Assembly: GCA_963711095.1 (NCBI GenBank)
Contig: CAVQCX010000017.1
Coordinates: forward strand, 124,001-188,000
DNA length: 64,000 nt
Direction: 5' to 3'
DNA from: CAVQCX01 sp963711095
GTDB lineage: Bacteria; Pseudomonadota; Gammaproteobacteria; Chromatiales; Chromatiaceae
Shown: positions 1 to 10,158 of the stretch, piece by piece
Layout of the letters: each line of letters begins with the position of its first letter
Numbering within the stretch: the stretch's first letter is position 1
Notes under the pieces: model-generated
What the model was told of the DNA's origin: nothing
Databases searched by the model: none
What the model saw: only the letters and a program-made list of their open reading frames with translations
Made by a program: the position numbers and the translations under genes

Positions 1-920
1 AGCGCGTCGATGGCACCGAAATCCAGGTAGCGCCGGTAAACGAAGGGCCCGAGCATCTCCATAAGCCGGGCGCCCGCGACACGGTCGCCGCCGACGACCC
101 GCGCCTTGATCATCGCATAGCGCTCCCACTCCCGGGCGTGGGACTGGTAGTAGTCCTCCATGGCGACAAAGCTGCAGGCGAGCGGGCCCGCCTCGCCGAA
201 CGGGCGAAGCCGAGCGTCCACCCGGAACACGAAGCCGTCGGGGGTCTGAGCGGTGAGCGCCTGGATCAGGCGCTGGGCAAGACGGATGAAGAACTGCTCG
301 TTGGTCAGACGACGGGGCCCGTCCACCTGCCCGTCCCGCGGGTAGGCGAAGATCAGGTCGATGTCCGAGGACAGGTTGAGCTCGCAGGCACCCAGCTTAC
401 CCATGCCCACCACCACAAGCCGCTGCTCGACGCCCGCCGGGTCCCGCGGCACACCCAGCTCGGCGGCGCTCCATCGGTGCAGGCGCACCAACGCCGCCTC
501 GACGCAGACATCGGCCAGGGCGCTGAGGTCTTGCAGGGTCTCGGCGAGGGGGGCCCGCCCGTCCAGATCGCGCCAGACGATGCGTACCATCTGCCGACGG
601 CGAAAGACCCGCAACGTGCGCGACAGCCCCGGCTCATCCGCCACTTCGGCCAGCTCCGCCTCGAGACGCTCGCCGGGCTCTCCGCGCTCCATCGGCCTGT
701 CCAGATCGCCGCTCGCCAGCAGATCGGGCAGCAGAGACAGCTGTTGCCGGCAGCTGCGGGCAACGAATTCACTACCCTCCCAGACCCGCAGCAAGCCGTC
801 CACCAGGACCGGATCGCTCGGCGGCTCGATCCCCTGGGCGCGGGCGTGCTCGCACCAGTCCGTCCAGGCGCGCTCTGCATGCTCGCGCACCGAGCTTCGA
901 TCCGACATCTGGGTCTCCAT
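1..920 (-). CDS. glnE: Bifunctional glutamine synthetase adenylyltransferase/deadenylase, N-terminal part (runs off left edge)
   Basis: The minus-strand frame is open from ATG 920 to the window edge and gives about 306 residues of a protein that is normally about 950 long. Residues 172-191 carry the family signature GMGKLGACELNLSSDIDLIF of the first nucleotidyltransferase domain, and the frame reaches EMLGPFVYRRYLDFGAIDAL at the edge, which fits GlnE. The enzyme adenylylates and deadenylylates glutamine synthetase in response to PII, controlling nitrogen assimilation in the cytoplasm. An in-frame stop lies 17 codons upstream of ATG 920; a second in-frame ATG at 908 is an alternative start. 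The C-terminal half, including the PII-response and second transferase domains, lies outside the window. Confidence 0.93.
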   Translation of the reverse strand, partial: METQMSDRSSVREHAERAWTDWCEHARAQGIEPPSDPVLVDGLLRVWEGSEFVARSCRQQLSLLPDLLASGDLDRPMERGEPGERLEAELAEVADEPGLSRTLRVFRRRQMVRIVWRDLDGRAPLAETLQDLSALADVCVEAALVRLHRWSAAELGVPRDPAGVEQRLVVVGMGKLGACELNLSSDIDLIFAYPRDGQVDGPRRLTNEQFFIRLAQRLIQALTAQTPDGFVFRVDARLRPFGEAGPLACSFVAMEDYYQSHAREWERYAMIKARVVGGDRVAGARLMEMLGPFVYRRYLDFGAIDA

Positions 921-972
921 CGGCTTCCGGCGCCGCCGCCGGCGCTCAACCGCTCCATCTTAACCGCGGGTC

Positions 973-1009
973 GCGGGCCTGCGGGGCCCGCGGGCCGAGA
1001 AAGGCCCGC
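973..1009. other. Alternating GC-rich hairpin segments in the glnE upstream gap
   Basis: The 421-bp gap between the glnE start (920) and the next gene (1342) holds no credible gene. Just upstream of glnE the 7-mer GCGGGCC (973-979, 990-996) alternates with its complement GGCCCGC (about 985-991 and 1003-1009). Two mutually exclusive stem-loops can therefore form. No T-tract follows on either strand. It may be a leader structure of glnE or simple GC-rich sequence; no function can be assigned. Confidence 0.3.
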
Positions 1010-1341
1010 CGGGAGCCGAGCACAGCCCGGTCAACCGCCGAGAGCCGCGGACAGCCGAACAGGCCCGGCAGGCCGAGGCTTGACGAGCGCTCGGCCCGGC
1101 CTAAAATCAGGCGCAATCAAGGAAATCATTCCCGCAGCGAGCCGGGGAGGTCTCGCGCCATCGATGTCATCCACCGAACCGATTCGTGGCACGGGTTGTC
1201 GAACAACCGCATCATCGGGCAGGGTGCGGCCGGCTGGCTCTTTTCGGCCTGGAACGGCTGAAGGCAGGCGCCTATCCTTGGACCGCTCTCGAATCAACTT
1301 CCATCCGATCCATGTTCCAACATTGAAGGAGCTTTACGACT

Positions 1342-1815
1342 GTGAAAAAGATCCCAATGGCCGCCTTGCTGGCTTTCTCCCTGCTTCCCGCAGCATCGTT
1401 CTCGGATACCGTGGTCCGTCACATAGACACTCCTGCGGGCTCCGCGACCGTGGTCCGTAGGGCGCCTCCTGCGGGCTCCGCAACCGTGATCCGTAGGGCG
1501 CATCCTGCAGGCTCGGCAACCGTGATCCGTAGGGGGCATCCTGCAGGCTCGGCAACCGTGATCCGTAGGGCGCCTCGTACGCTTTCGACCACCGTGATCC
1601 GCATGGCACCCCCTGCGCCGGTGGTTGAGCACTACGGCGTGGCCCCGCGCCGCGGAGTGATCTGGGTCCCCGGCTATCAGAACTGGGTGCGCGGGCGCTA
1701 TGTCTGGGTCCCCGGGCGCTGGGCGCGCCCACCCCATGCTGGGGCACAATGGGTTGCGCACCATTGGGTCAGGCGTGGCGGGAGCTGGGTGCTGGCGGGG
1801 GGACATTGGCGCTAG
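1342..1815 (+). CDS. Secreted YXWXPG/WXXGXW-repeat protein with N-terminal tandem repeats
   Basis: 157 residues from GTG 1342, preceded by AAGGAG about 10 nt upstream. Residues 1-21 form a signal peptide (MKKIPMAALLAFSLLPAASFS). Residues about 31-78 are four copies of a 12-residue unit of the type PAGSATVIRRAP, then a fifth degenerate copy. The C-terminal part has the aromatic motifs VIWVPGYQNW, YVWVPGRWA and SWVLAGGHWR, typical of the WXXGXW repeat family of small exported proteins of unknown function. The product is probably periplasmic or surface-exposed and very basic. It stands alone between glnE and groESL. The family match is firm at motif level; no biochemical role is known to me. Confidence 0.75.
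   Translation: MKKIPMAALLAFSLLPAASFSDTVVRHIDTPAGSATVVRRAPPAGSATVIRRAHPAGSATVIRRGHPAGSATVIRRAPRTLSTTVIRMAPPAPVVEHYGVAPRRGVIWVPGYQNWVRGRYVWVPGRWARPPHAGAQWVAHHWVRRGGSWVLAGGHWR
1432..1575 (+). repeat. Four tandem 36-bp coding repeats
   Basis: Units start at 1432, 1468, 1504 and 1540, each encoding PAGSATV[V/I]RR[A/G][P/H]. Units two to four are almost identical, including synonymous positions, so they arose by recent duplication. A degenerate fifth unit (RTLSTTVIRMAP, 1576-1611) follows. The repeats keep frame and lie in the mature N-terminus of the secreted protein, so copy number could vary between strains without breaking the gene. Confidence 0.9.
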
Positions 1816-1979
1816 GCGAAGGTCCATTAGCGGGTGAGGGCGGGGCGCGAGCCCCGCTCTGCGTTTTTCGCGAAAGCAGCGCTCGGCAAGGCTCCGGACT
1901 AACCTGACCGACGCATCCGCTGCGTCGTAACGGATCGCGCAGCTCCCGCCGCAGGGTCCGAGGGCGCTCCGCCAAAGAA

Positions 1980-2006
1980 GAAGCCCCGCCACAAGGGCGG
2001 GGCTTC
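1980..2006 (-). terminator. Rho-independent terminator of groSL
   Basis: An 11-bp perfect stem, GAAGCCCCGCC (1980-1990) with GGCGGGGCTTC (1996-2006), and a 5-nt loop. It is followed on the minus strand by a T-rich tail (TTCTTT). It sits 27 nt past the groL stop codon. Confidence 0.88.
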
Positions 2007-2032
2007 GTCAGGCCTTGCTGTAAGCGCAGCGC

Positions 2033-3676
<1,644 letters not shown>

Positions 3677-3754
3677 TCATCTGTCCTTTTCTGATATCGC
3701 TGGAACACTGGAACAACGGATCTGGGTGGGAGCGCAGAGGCGCGCGGGCCCGGG

Positions 3755-4045
3755 TCAGGCTTCGATGACCCCCACGATGTCTTCTTCGCGCATCACGAGC
3801 AGCTCTTCGCCGTCGATCTTGACCTCGGTGCCGGAGTACTTGCCGAACAGCACCTTGTCATCGACCTTGACATCCAGGGGGCGCACTTCGCCGTTTTCCA
3901 GGATCTTACCGTTGCCGACCGCAACGACCTGGCCCTGGATGGGCTTCTCGGCCGCCGAATCGGGGATCACGATGCCACCGGCGGACTTGCGCTCTTCTTC
4001 CATGCGGCGTACCACCACGCGATCGTGCAGGGGACGAATCTTCAT
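3755..4045 (-). CDS. groS: Co-chaperonin GroES (10 kDa)
   Basis: 96 residues beginning MKIRPLHDRVVVRRMEEE. It has the mobile loop ERKSAGGIVIPDSAAEKP that contacts GroEL and the typical C-terminus LLVMREEDIVGVIEA. The frame is open 15 codons further upstream, but homology and the GAGG-like ribosome site fix ATG 4045. It caps the GroEL chamber. It is the first gene of the CIRCE-controlled operon, with a 5' leader of about 80 nt. Confidence 0.98.
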   Translation of the reverse strand: MKIRPLHDRVVVRRMEEERKSAGGIVIPDSAAEKPIQGQVVAVGNGKILENGEVRPLDVKVDDKVLFGKYSGTEVKIDGEELLVMREEDIVGVIEA

Positions 4046-4105
4046 CGATCGAACCTCATTCGGTGAGTTGACGGGGTGAATCAAGATCAAAACGGACGAT
4101 TTATT

Positions 4106-4132
4106 TTAGCACTCGCCCGATGTGAGTGCTAA
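4106..4132 (-). promoter_or_regulatory. CIRCE operator (HrcA site) of groSL
   Basis: A perfect inverted repeat TTAGCACTC-N9-GAGTGCTAA, identical to the consensus CIRCE element, 61 bp upstream of the groS start. HrcA binds this operator and represses chaperonin genes until heat or misfolding titrates it away through GroEL. The element begins at the -10 box and covers the predicted start of transcription, the classical repressing position. It implies that an hrcA gene exists elsewhere in the genome. Confidence 0.96.
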
Positions 4133-4159
4133 TAATAGTGGCCCCGGTCCGCCCGTCAA
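4132..4159 (-). promoter_or_regulatory. Sigma-70 type promoter of groSL
   Basis: On the minus strand TTGACG (-35, 4154-4159) is followed after 16 nt by TATTAT (-10, 4132-4137). Predicted transcription start is near 4125, inside the CIRCE element. No sigma-32 type promoter was evident to me, so heat control appears to rest on HrcA. Confidence 0.75.
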
Positions 4160-4365
4160 GGCCCCCTTTGGGGGGGCGCCCCCGGGGCAACGGCGCGAGG
4201 GAGAGATCAGGGTGAGCAATCCCAGGCTGTCGGGGATGAATCCCGGCAGCGCCGGACACAGCCCCCCGGAGCGGACAGGGCCTCGATCCGGGCGTCGACG
4301 CCCGCCCCGGAGAACGCGGGCCCGCGGCTTTGCGGCGCCGCGGGTGTTCCGGTATCTTGCCGCGG

Positions 4366-4695
4366 ATGGCCTCGTCCCGGATCATTCTCGTACTCTGCAC
4401 CTGCCCGGATCGGGAAACTGCCGAGCGGATCGCCGGTCTACTGGTCTCGGAAGGGCTTGCCGCCTGCGTGACCCTGACCCCGCCGGTGACCTCGGTGTTC
4501 GACTGGGAAGGGCGGCGCGAGCACGCCAGCGAGGTGCTGCTGCTCGCCAAGACCGCCCCGGGCCGCTACACGGAGATCGAGCGCAGGATCCTGGAGCTGC
4601 ATCCCTACGAGCTCCCTGAGATCATCGCCCTGCCGGTGCAGCAGGGGCTGGCCGGCTACATCAACTGGGTCGAGCAATGCACGCAAGGCGCCTGA
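4366..4695 (+). CDS. cutA: CutA-like divalent-cation tolerance protein
   Basis: 109 residues from ATG 4366. The motifs ILVLCTCPDRETAERIA at the start, GLAACVTL, and the C-terminal LPEIIALPVQQGLAGYINWV are diagnostic of the CutA1 trimeric PII-like fold. The protein has been linked to metal tolerance, but its biochemical role is unsettled. The frame extends to 4330; ATG 4366 matches the family N-terminus. The 3' end overlaps dsbD by 19 bp, so the two are translationally linked, the same cutA-dsbD arrangement as in Escherichia coli. Confidence 0.93.
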   Translation: MASSRIILVLCTCPDRETAERIAGLLVSEGLAACVTLTPPVTSVFDWEGRREHASEVLLLAKTAPGRYTEIERRILELHPYELPEIIALPVQQGLAGYINWVEQCTQGA

Positions 4696-7061
4696 TTGCG
4701 ATCTTCCTCGGGCTGCTCGGCCTGCTCGGCGCGCTCAGCGGCGCGGCCCTCGGGGCCCAGGAAGGGGAGTTTCTCAAGCCCGACGAAGCCTTCCGACTCT
4801 CCGCCACCACCGAAGGCGCCGATGCGCTGATGCTGAGCTGGCGGATAGCGGACGGCTACTACCTGTATCGCAGCAAGCTCAGATTCCGCACCGACACACC
4901 AGGCATTGATCTCGGATCGCCGCAGCTCCCTGCGGCCCAGACCAGGAAAGACGCGTTCTTCGGCGACGTCGAGACCTACCGGGGCCGACTTGACGTGCGC
5001 ATCCCCCTGCGGCGCCGAGGCGTAACCGAGAGCAGAGTCGCACTCGAGGTGAGCTACCAGGGATGCGCCGACGCAGGCCTGTGCTACCCCCCCAATACCA
5101 GGACCCTCATGGTCGGGCTGGGCGCGGCGGAAAACAAGGCGCAGACCGGCGAGGGTCCCCCGGGGCAAGCGGCGCCCGGGGCCCCGGCCGAGCGCCCTGC
5201 GCCAGCTGGGGGGAATCCGCTGCAGGCGCTGGCCCGTCTGGGCAGAAGCGACAGCCTGTCCCAGGACGAGATCCTTTCTCCGGACCAGGCCTACCGCTTC
5301 AGCGCCTCCAGCGAGGACGGCAAGCGGCTGCACGTCAACTGGCGGATCGCGGACGGGACTTATCTCTACCGCGACAAGATCGAGCTCGATCTGGAGGCCG
5401 CCGACGGGACTCGCCTGGGGGCATACAGCCTGCCGCGCGGCGCGATCAAGCCCGACGGCATCCGCCCGGACGGAAGCCTGGGCGACGTGGCCGTATTCCA
5501 CCACGACGTCGACCTCGACATCCCCCTGATCCGCACCGCGACCGCGGCCTCGGAGGTCAGACTCAAGACCCGCTACCAGGGCTGCGCCGACCGCGGTATC
5601 TGCTACCCGCCGATCAACCAAGAGATCGCCCTCTCCCTGCCGGCGATCGACGCTCCGACAACAGGGCCCCCGGACTCCTCGGCAGCCGCTGCGCCGCTCT
5701 CCCCCGCAACCGCGGCCCGGAGCGGGTCCATCCCCAAGGGCAGTGCAGCGGTCGCCGAGCAGGACCGGCTGGCACAGAGCCTGGCCAGCGGCGGCATCTG
5801 GGTTGGCGTGGCCAGCTTCTTCGTGCTGGGGCTGGGGCTGGCGTTTACCCCCTGCGTCTTTCCCATGATCCCGATCCTGTCCGGGATCATTGCCGGCCAG
5901 GGCGCCCGCATCACCTCGCGCCGGGCCTTCCTGCTCTCCCTGGTCTACGTGCTCGCCATGGCCGCCACCTATACCGCGGCGGGCGTGGCCGCGGCCCTGT
6001 TCGGAGAGAATCTGCAGGCCGCGTTCCAAAGTCCCTGGATCCTCTCGGCGTTCGCCCTGGTGTTCGCGCTGTTGGCGCTGTCCATGTTCGGCTTCTATGA
6101 CCTGCAGCTGCCCAGCGGCCTGCAGAGCCGACTGGCCGACGTCAGCAACCGCCAGCAGGGCGGCAGCCTGATCGGCGTGGGGATCATGGGCTTCCTGTCG
6201 GCCTTGATCGTGGGCCCCTGTGTGGCCCCACCCCTGGCCGCGGCACTGATCTATATCGGGCAGACCGGAGACGCCTTGCTGGGCGGGTCGGCGCTGTTCG
6301 CCTTGAGCCTGGGCATGGGCGCCCCGCTGATTGCGATCGGCACCTCGGCCGGCAAGCTGCTGCCCAAGGCGGGTCCCTGGATGGACACGGTGAAGGGCGT
6401 GTTCGGGGTCCTGATGCTGGGGGTGGCCCTGTACCTGCTGGAGCGCATCCTGGCGCCGGCCATCGCCATGGCCCTGTGGGGCACGCTATTCGTGGTTTCG
6501 TCAGTGTACATGGGGGCGCTCAAGAGCCTGCCGGTGGAGGCGACTGGCTGGGCGCGGCTGTGGAAAGGCCTGGGCCTGGTATTGCTGGTCTACGGCGCAT
6601 TGATGTTGGTCGGCGCCGCGGCCGGCGGGCGCGATACGGTACAGCCGCTGCGTGGACTGGCCTTGGGCGCTGGCGGCGCGTCGCAGTTGCAACATCCCGC
6701 CTTCAAACCGATCAAGACAATCACCGATCTCGAGCGCGAGCTGGCGGCCTCGGCCACCGCGGCGGAGCCGGTGATGCTCGACTTCTACGCCGACTGGTGC
6801 ACCTACTGCAAGGAATTCGAAAAGTACGTATTCTCTGATCCGAAGGTCGCCGCGGCCCTCAGCTCACTCCACCTGCTCCGGGCCGATGTCACCGACAACG
6901 ACGACGCGGACAAGGCACTGCTCGCCCATCTCGGCATCCCGGCGCCCCCGGCCATCCTGTTCTTCGGACCTGACGGCCGGGAGCGGCGGAATTTCCGGAT
7001 CTTGGGCTACATGGCAGCGCCGGCGTTCGCCGCGCATATCCAAGAGGCAACCGGCAGATAA
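4677..7061 (+). CDS. dsbD: Thiol:disulfide interchange protein DsbD with duplicated alpha domain
   Basis: 794 residues, against about 565 in E. coli. Signal peptide (1-26). Alpha domain 1 (about 30-150) carries C130 and C136 in YQGCADAGLCYPP. A second alpha domain (about 198-325) carries C303 and C309 in YQGCADRGICYPP. The multi-helix beta domain (about 370-640) has C393 (FTPCVFPM) and C515 (GPCVAPP). The C-terminal thioredoxin-like gamma domain has C708 and C711 in DWCTYC. It passes electrons from cytoplasmic thioredoxin across the inner membrane to periplasmic thiol proteins. The extra length is a tandem copy of the periplasmic acceptor domain with both redox cysteines kept. The next gene, a TlpA-like protein, is a plausible client. 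Confidence 0.96.
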   Translation: MHARRLIAIFLGLLGLLGALSGAALGAQEGEFLKPDEAFRLSATTEGADALMLSWRIADGYYLYRSKLRFRTDTPGIDLGSPQLPAAQTRKDAFFGDVETYRGRLDVRIPLRRRGVTESRVALEVSYQGCADAGLCYPPNTRTLMVGLGAAENKAQTGEGPPGQAAPGAPAERPAPAGGNPLQALARLGRSDSLSQDEILSPDQAYRFSASSEDGKRLHVNWRIADGTYLYRDKIELDLEAADGTRLGAYSLPRGAIKPDGIRPDGSLGDVAVFHHDVDLDIPLIRTATAASEVRLKTRYQGCADRGICYPPINQEIALSLPAIDAPTTGPPDSSAAAAPLSPATAARSGSIPKGSAAVAEQDRLAQSLASGGIWVGVASFFVLGLGLAFTPCVFPMIPILSGIIAGQGARITSRRAFLLSLVYVLAMAATYTAAGVAAALFGENLQAAFQSPWILSAFALVFALLALSMFGFYDLQLPSGLQSRLADVSNRQQGGSLIGVGIMGFLSALIVGPCVAPPLAAALIYIGQTGDALLGGSALFALSLGMGAPLIAIGTSAGKLLPKAGPWMDTVKGVFGVLMLGVALYLLERILAPAIAMALWGTLFVVSSVYMGALKSLPVEATGWARLWKGLGLVLLVYGALMLVGAAAGGRDTVQPLRGLALGAGGASQLQHPAFKPIKTITDLERELAASATAAEPVMLDFYADWCTYCKEFEKYVFSDPKVAAALSSLHLLRADVTDNDDADKALLAHLGIPAPPAILFFGPDGRERRNFRILGYMAAPAFAAHIQEATGR

Positions 7062-7622
7062 ATGAGCGGACGTCTGATCATTGCGGGCCTGGTCGTGATC
7101 GCCACCGCCGCTGGCGCCGGCCTGGCGCTGTATCAAGCCCATAGGGCCAAGGAGCGGACGGAGAATCCCGCTCCTGGGGCGCTGGCCACGGTGCCCGACT
7201 TCAGCTTCCAGGACCTGCAGGGACACCCGCGCCAGGCCAATGAATGGATGGGCAAGGTGCTGGTGCTCAACTTCTGGGCGACCTGGTGCCCGCCGTGCCG
7301 ACAGGAGGTGCCGACCTTCGTCAAATATCAGGAGTCCTACGGAAACAGAGGACTGCAGTTCGTCGGGATTGCTGTCGATCAGCTCGACGCGGTCCAGGAA
7401 TTCGCCGATGCCAACGCCATCACTTATCCCGTGCTGATCGGCCAAACCGACGCGGTGGCGCTGTCTCAGCGCCTGGGCAATCGTTTCAGCGGTCTGCCGT
7501 TCACCGTGGTGTTCGATCGCGATGGACGGGTGCGCTTCCGGCAGCTGGGAGAGGTCACCGTGGAGATGCTCAACAAACAGGTCATCCCCTTGCTGGGGCC
7601 GGCTCCGGCCGCGGGCTCCTGA
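7062..7622 (+). CDS. TlpA/ResA-like periplasmic thioredoxin
   Basis: 186 residues; ATG 7062 directly abuts the dsbD stop codon. An N-terminal signal anchor (about 5-25) is followed by a thioredoxin-fold domain with the redox motif NFWATWCPPCRQEVP (C76 and C79) and the cis-proline region GLPFTVVFD. Such proteins are membrane-tethered in the periplasm and reduce disulfides, often for cytochrome c maturation, drawing electrons from DsbD or CcdA. Adjacency to dsbD supports this. Whether it serves heme attachment, copper delivery or another client cannot be told from sequence. Confidence 0.9.
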   Translation: MSGRLIIAGLVVIATAAGAGLALYQAHRAKERTENPAPGALATVPDFSFQDLQGHPRQANEWMGKVLVLNFWATWCPPCRQEVPTFVKYQESYGNRGLQFVGIAVDQLDAVQEFADANAITYPVLIGQTDAVALSQRLGNRFSGLPFTVVFDRDGRVRFRQLGEVTVEMLNKQVIPLLGPAPAAGS

Positions 7623-7806
7623 CGCACCGGGGCGAGCCAAGCGGGTCGGTTCCTCCGGGAAAACTGGACAAAATCCCGCCTATATTCGAGAATTTGCGGA
7701 CTTCCCACAGAATCCGTGTCGCGTCGGCGGGGACCAGACCCCGGCCCGCGCGGGAGATCGCCCGGCGCAACGGGCGCCCACGGCACAGCGTCGCCCGAGA
7801 CCATCG

Positions 7807-8250
7807 ATGCCCGATATCCTCGTATTGAACGGCCCCAACCTGAACCTCCTGGGGACTCGGGAGCCCGAGATCTACGGCAAGGACAGTCTCGAGGCAATCC
7901 GGGTCCGGCTCGAAGAGATCGCCAGCCGCGCGGGGCACCGTTTGGAGCTGTTCCAGAGCAATGCCGAGCACACGCTGATCGAGCGCATCCACCGGGCGCG
8001 CGAGGCCTCGGTAGCGTTCATCCTGATCAACCCGGCGGCCTTCACCCATACCAGTATCGCCCTGCGCGATGCGCTGCTCGGCGTGGCCATACCCTTCATC
8101 GAGATACATCTGTCGAATATCTTCGCGCGCGAGCCTTTTCGCGCGCATTCCTATCTTTCCGACGTCGCCGTCGGGGTCATCAGCGGACTGGGCGCACAAG
8201 GCTATGAGCTGGCGCTGCAGGCCGCGATGGCCCGGCTACGCACCGGGTGA
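7807..8250 (+). CDS. aroQ: 3-dehydroquinate dehydratase, type II
   Basis: 147 residues from ATG 7807. It starts MPDILVLNGPNLNLLGTREPEIYG, which holds the catalytic loop with the essential Tyr, followed by QSNAEHTLIERI, INPAAFTHTSIALRDAL and IEIHLSNIFAREPFRAHSY. It dehydrates 3-dehydroquinate to 3-dehydroshikimate in the shikimate pathway as a dodecamer. The open frame reaches back into the preceding gene, but only this ATG gives the family N-terminus. It is followed at once by accB, the common aroQ-accB-accC order. Confidence 0.97.
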   Translation: MPDILVLNGPNLNLLGTREPEIYGKDSLEAIRVRLEEIASRAGHRLELFQSNAEHTLIERIHRAREASVAFILINPAAFTHTSIALRDALLGVAIPFIEIHLSNIFAREPFRAHSYLSDVAVGVISGLGAQGYELALQAAMARLRTG

Positions 8251-8271
8251 GCGACTTAGAGACACAACCCC

Positions 8272-8721
8272 ATGGACATCCGAAAAGTAAAGAAGCTTAT
8301 CGAGCTGCTCGAAGAATCCAACATCGCCGAGATCGAGATCCACGAGGGCGAGGAGTCGGTGAGGATCAGTCGGCAGGGCGCATTAGGCCAGCCGTTCATG
8401 CCCATCGCCTATGGCCAGGCCCAGCCGGCCGCGGCTGTCGCGGCCCCCGCGGCGGGCAGCAGGGCCGAAGAGGCGGCCGAGCTCAAGGGCCACGTGGTGC
8501 GATCTCCGATGGTCGGTACCTTCTACCGGGCCCCGTCACCGGGAGCCAAGCCGTTTGTGACCGAGGGCAGCCAGGTCGCCGCGGGCGACACCCTGTGTAT
8601 CATCGAGGCCATGAAGATCCTGAACCAGATCGAAACGGACAAGGGCGGCAAGATCACCCGCATCCTGGTCGAGAACGGCCAGCCGGTGGAGTACAACCAG
8701 CCGCTGTTCCTCATCGAGTAG
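8272..8721 (+). CDS. accB: Biotin carboxyl carrier protein of acetyl-CoA carboxylase
   Basis: 149 residues. Conserved N-terminus (MDIRKVKKLIELLEES), a variable Ala/Pro linker (about 45-70), then the biotinyl domain with EAMKILNQIE, in which K115 is the biotin attachment site. It carries carboxybiotin between AccC and the AccAD transferase at the first committed step of fatty acid synthesis. It is 25 bp upstream of accC in the same operon. Confidence 0.98.
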   Translation: MDIRKVKKLIELLEESNIAEIEIHEGEESVRISRQGALGQPFMPIAYGQAQPAAAVAAPAAGSRAEEAAELKGHVVRSPMVGTFYRAPSPGAKPFVTEGSQVAAGDTLCIIEAMKILNQIETDKGGKITRILVENGQPVEYNQPLFLIE

Positions 8722-8746
8722 CCCTTCGCCCAGGCGACACATTGCC

Positions 8747-10087
8747 ATGATAGAAAAGATCGTTATCGCCAACCGGGGCGAGATCGCCCTGCGCATCCTG
8801 CGCGCTTGCCGAGAGCTCGGCATCAAGACGGTAGCCGTTCACTCCGAGGCGGACCGCGACCTCAAGCACGTGCGGCTCGCCGACGAGTCGGTCTGCATCG
8901 GCCCCGCCCCCTCGGCGGAGAGCTATCTCAACATCCCGGCAATCATCAGCGCGGCGGAGGTCACCGATTCGGTGGCCATCCATCCGGGCTACGGCTTCCT
9001 GTCCGAGAATGCGGACTTCGCCGAACGGGTCGAAAACAGCGGGTTCATTTTCATTGGCCCGCGCCCGGACAACATCCGCCTGATGGGCGACAAGGTCTCG
9101 GCGATCGCCGCCATGAAGAAGGCCGGTGTGCCCTGCGTCCCGGGGTCCGACGGACCGATCGACGACAACCCGGAGCGGACCATCAAGCTGGCCCGCGACA
9201 TCGGTTACCCGGTGATCATCAAGGCGGCCGGCGGGGGCGGCGGACGCGGGATGCGCGTGGTGCACTCGGAAGCGACTCTGCTCAACGCAGTGTCGGTGAC
9301 CCGTGCCGAGGCCGGGGCCGCCTTCGGCAACGAGACGGTCTACATGGAGAAATTCCTCGAGAGCCCGCGGCACGTGGAGTTCCAGGTGTTGGCCGACGAG
9401 CAGGGCAACGCCATCCACCTGGGTGAGCGCGACTGCTCCATGCAGCGACGCCACCAGAAGGTGGTCGAGGAGGCACCTGCGCCGGGCATCACCGAGCAAC
9501 AGCGCCGCGCCATCGGAGAGCGCTGCGCCGCGGCCTGCCGCCAGATCGGCTACCGGGGCGCAGGTACCTTCGAGTTCCTCTACGAGGACGGGGAGTTCTT
9601 CTTCATCGAGATGAACACCCGGGTCCAGGTGGAGCATCCGGTCACCGAGCTGATCACCGGCATAGACATCGTCCAGGAGCAGATTCACATCGCTGCCGGC
9701 GAGCCGCTGCACTACCAGCAGAAGGACGTCCAGTGGCGCGGGCACGCCGTGGAGTGCCGGATCAACGCCGAGGACCCCGGGAACTTCATGCCTTCGCCGG
9801 GCACTATCGAGCGCCTGCACATCCCCGGTGGCCCCGGTATCCGCGTGGACAGCCACATCTACAGCGGCTACCAGGTGCCGCCCTATTACGACTCCATGAT
9901 CGGCAAGCTGATCGCCTACGGTCCGACCCGCGCCAGCGCCCTGGCCCGCATGCGAACTGCGCTCAGCGAGATGGTGGTCGAAGGCATCAAGACCAACATC
10001 CCGTTACATCAGGACATCCTGCGCGACTCGGCCTTCGAGCAAGGCGGGACCAACATCCATTACCTGGAGAAGAAGCTCGGCCTCTGA
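8747..10087 (+). CDS. accC: Biotin carboxylase subunit of acetyl-CoA carboxylase
   Basis: 446 residues, full length. ATP-grasp enzyme with the N-terminal EKIVIANRGEIALRILRACRE, the glycine-rich loop KAAGGGGGRGMRVV (about 160-172), the HVEFQVLAD strand and the catalytic ENTR-type segment EMNTRVQVEHPVTE. It carboxylates the biotin of AccB using ATP and bicarbonate. Cotranscribed with aroQ and accB. Confidence 0.98.
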   Translation: MIEKIVIANRGEIALRILRACRELGIKTVAVHSEADRDLKHVRLADESVCIGPAPSAESYLNIPAIISAAEVTDSVAIHPGYGFLSENADFAERVENSGFIFIGPRPDNIRLMGDKVSAIAAMKKAGVPCVPGSDGPIDDNPERTIKLARDIGYPVIIKAAGGGGGRGMRVVHSEATLLNAVSVTRAEAGAAFGNETVYMEKFLESPRHVEFQVLADEQGNAIHLGERDCSMQRRHQKVVEEAPAPGITEQQRRAIGERCAAACRQIGYRGAGTFEFLYEDGEFFFIEMNTRVQVEHPVTELITGIDIVQEQIHIAAGEPLHYQQKDVQWRGHAVECRINAEDPGNFMPSPGTIERLHIPGGPGIRVDSHIYSGYQVPPYYDSMIGKLIAYGPTRASALARMRTALSEMVVEGIKTNIPLHQDILRDSAFEQGGTNIHYLEKKLGL

Positions 10088-10158
10088 GCCCCGCGCGGCA
10101 CCGGTGGGCGAGCTGCCGGAGCCGATGTCCCGAGCCCATTGCGCCGCCCGATCCGCCC

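Noticed and set aside
138..1460. 440-codon plus-strand open frame over glnE and the following gene
   Set aside because: It is an antisense shadow of glnE; the glnE frame on the minus strand carries the GlnE signature, while this frame is low-complexity Arg/Gly/Pro sequence.
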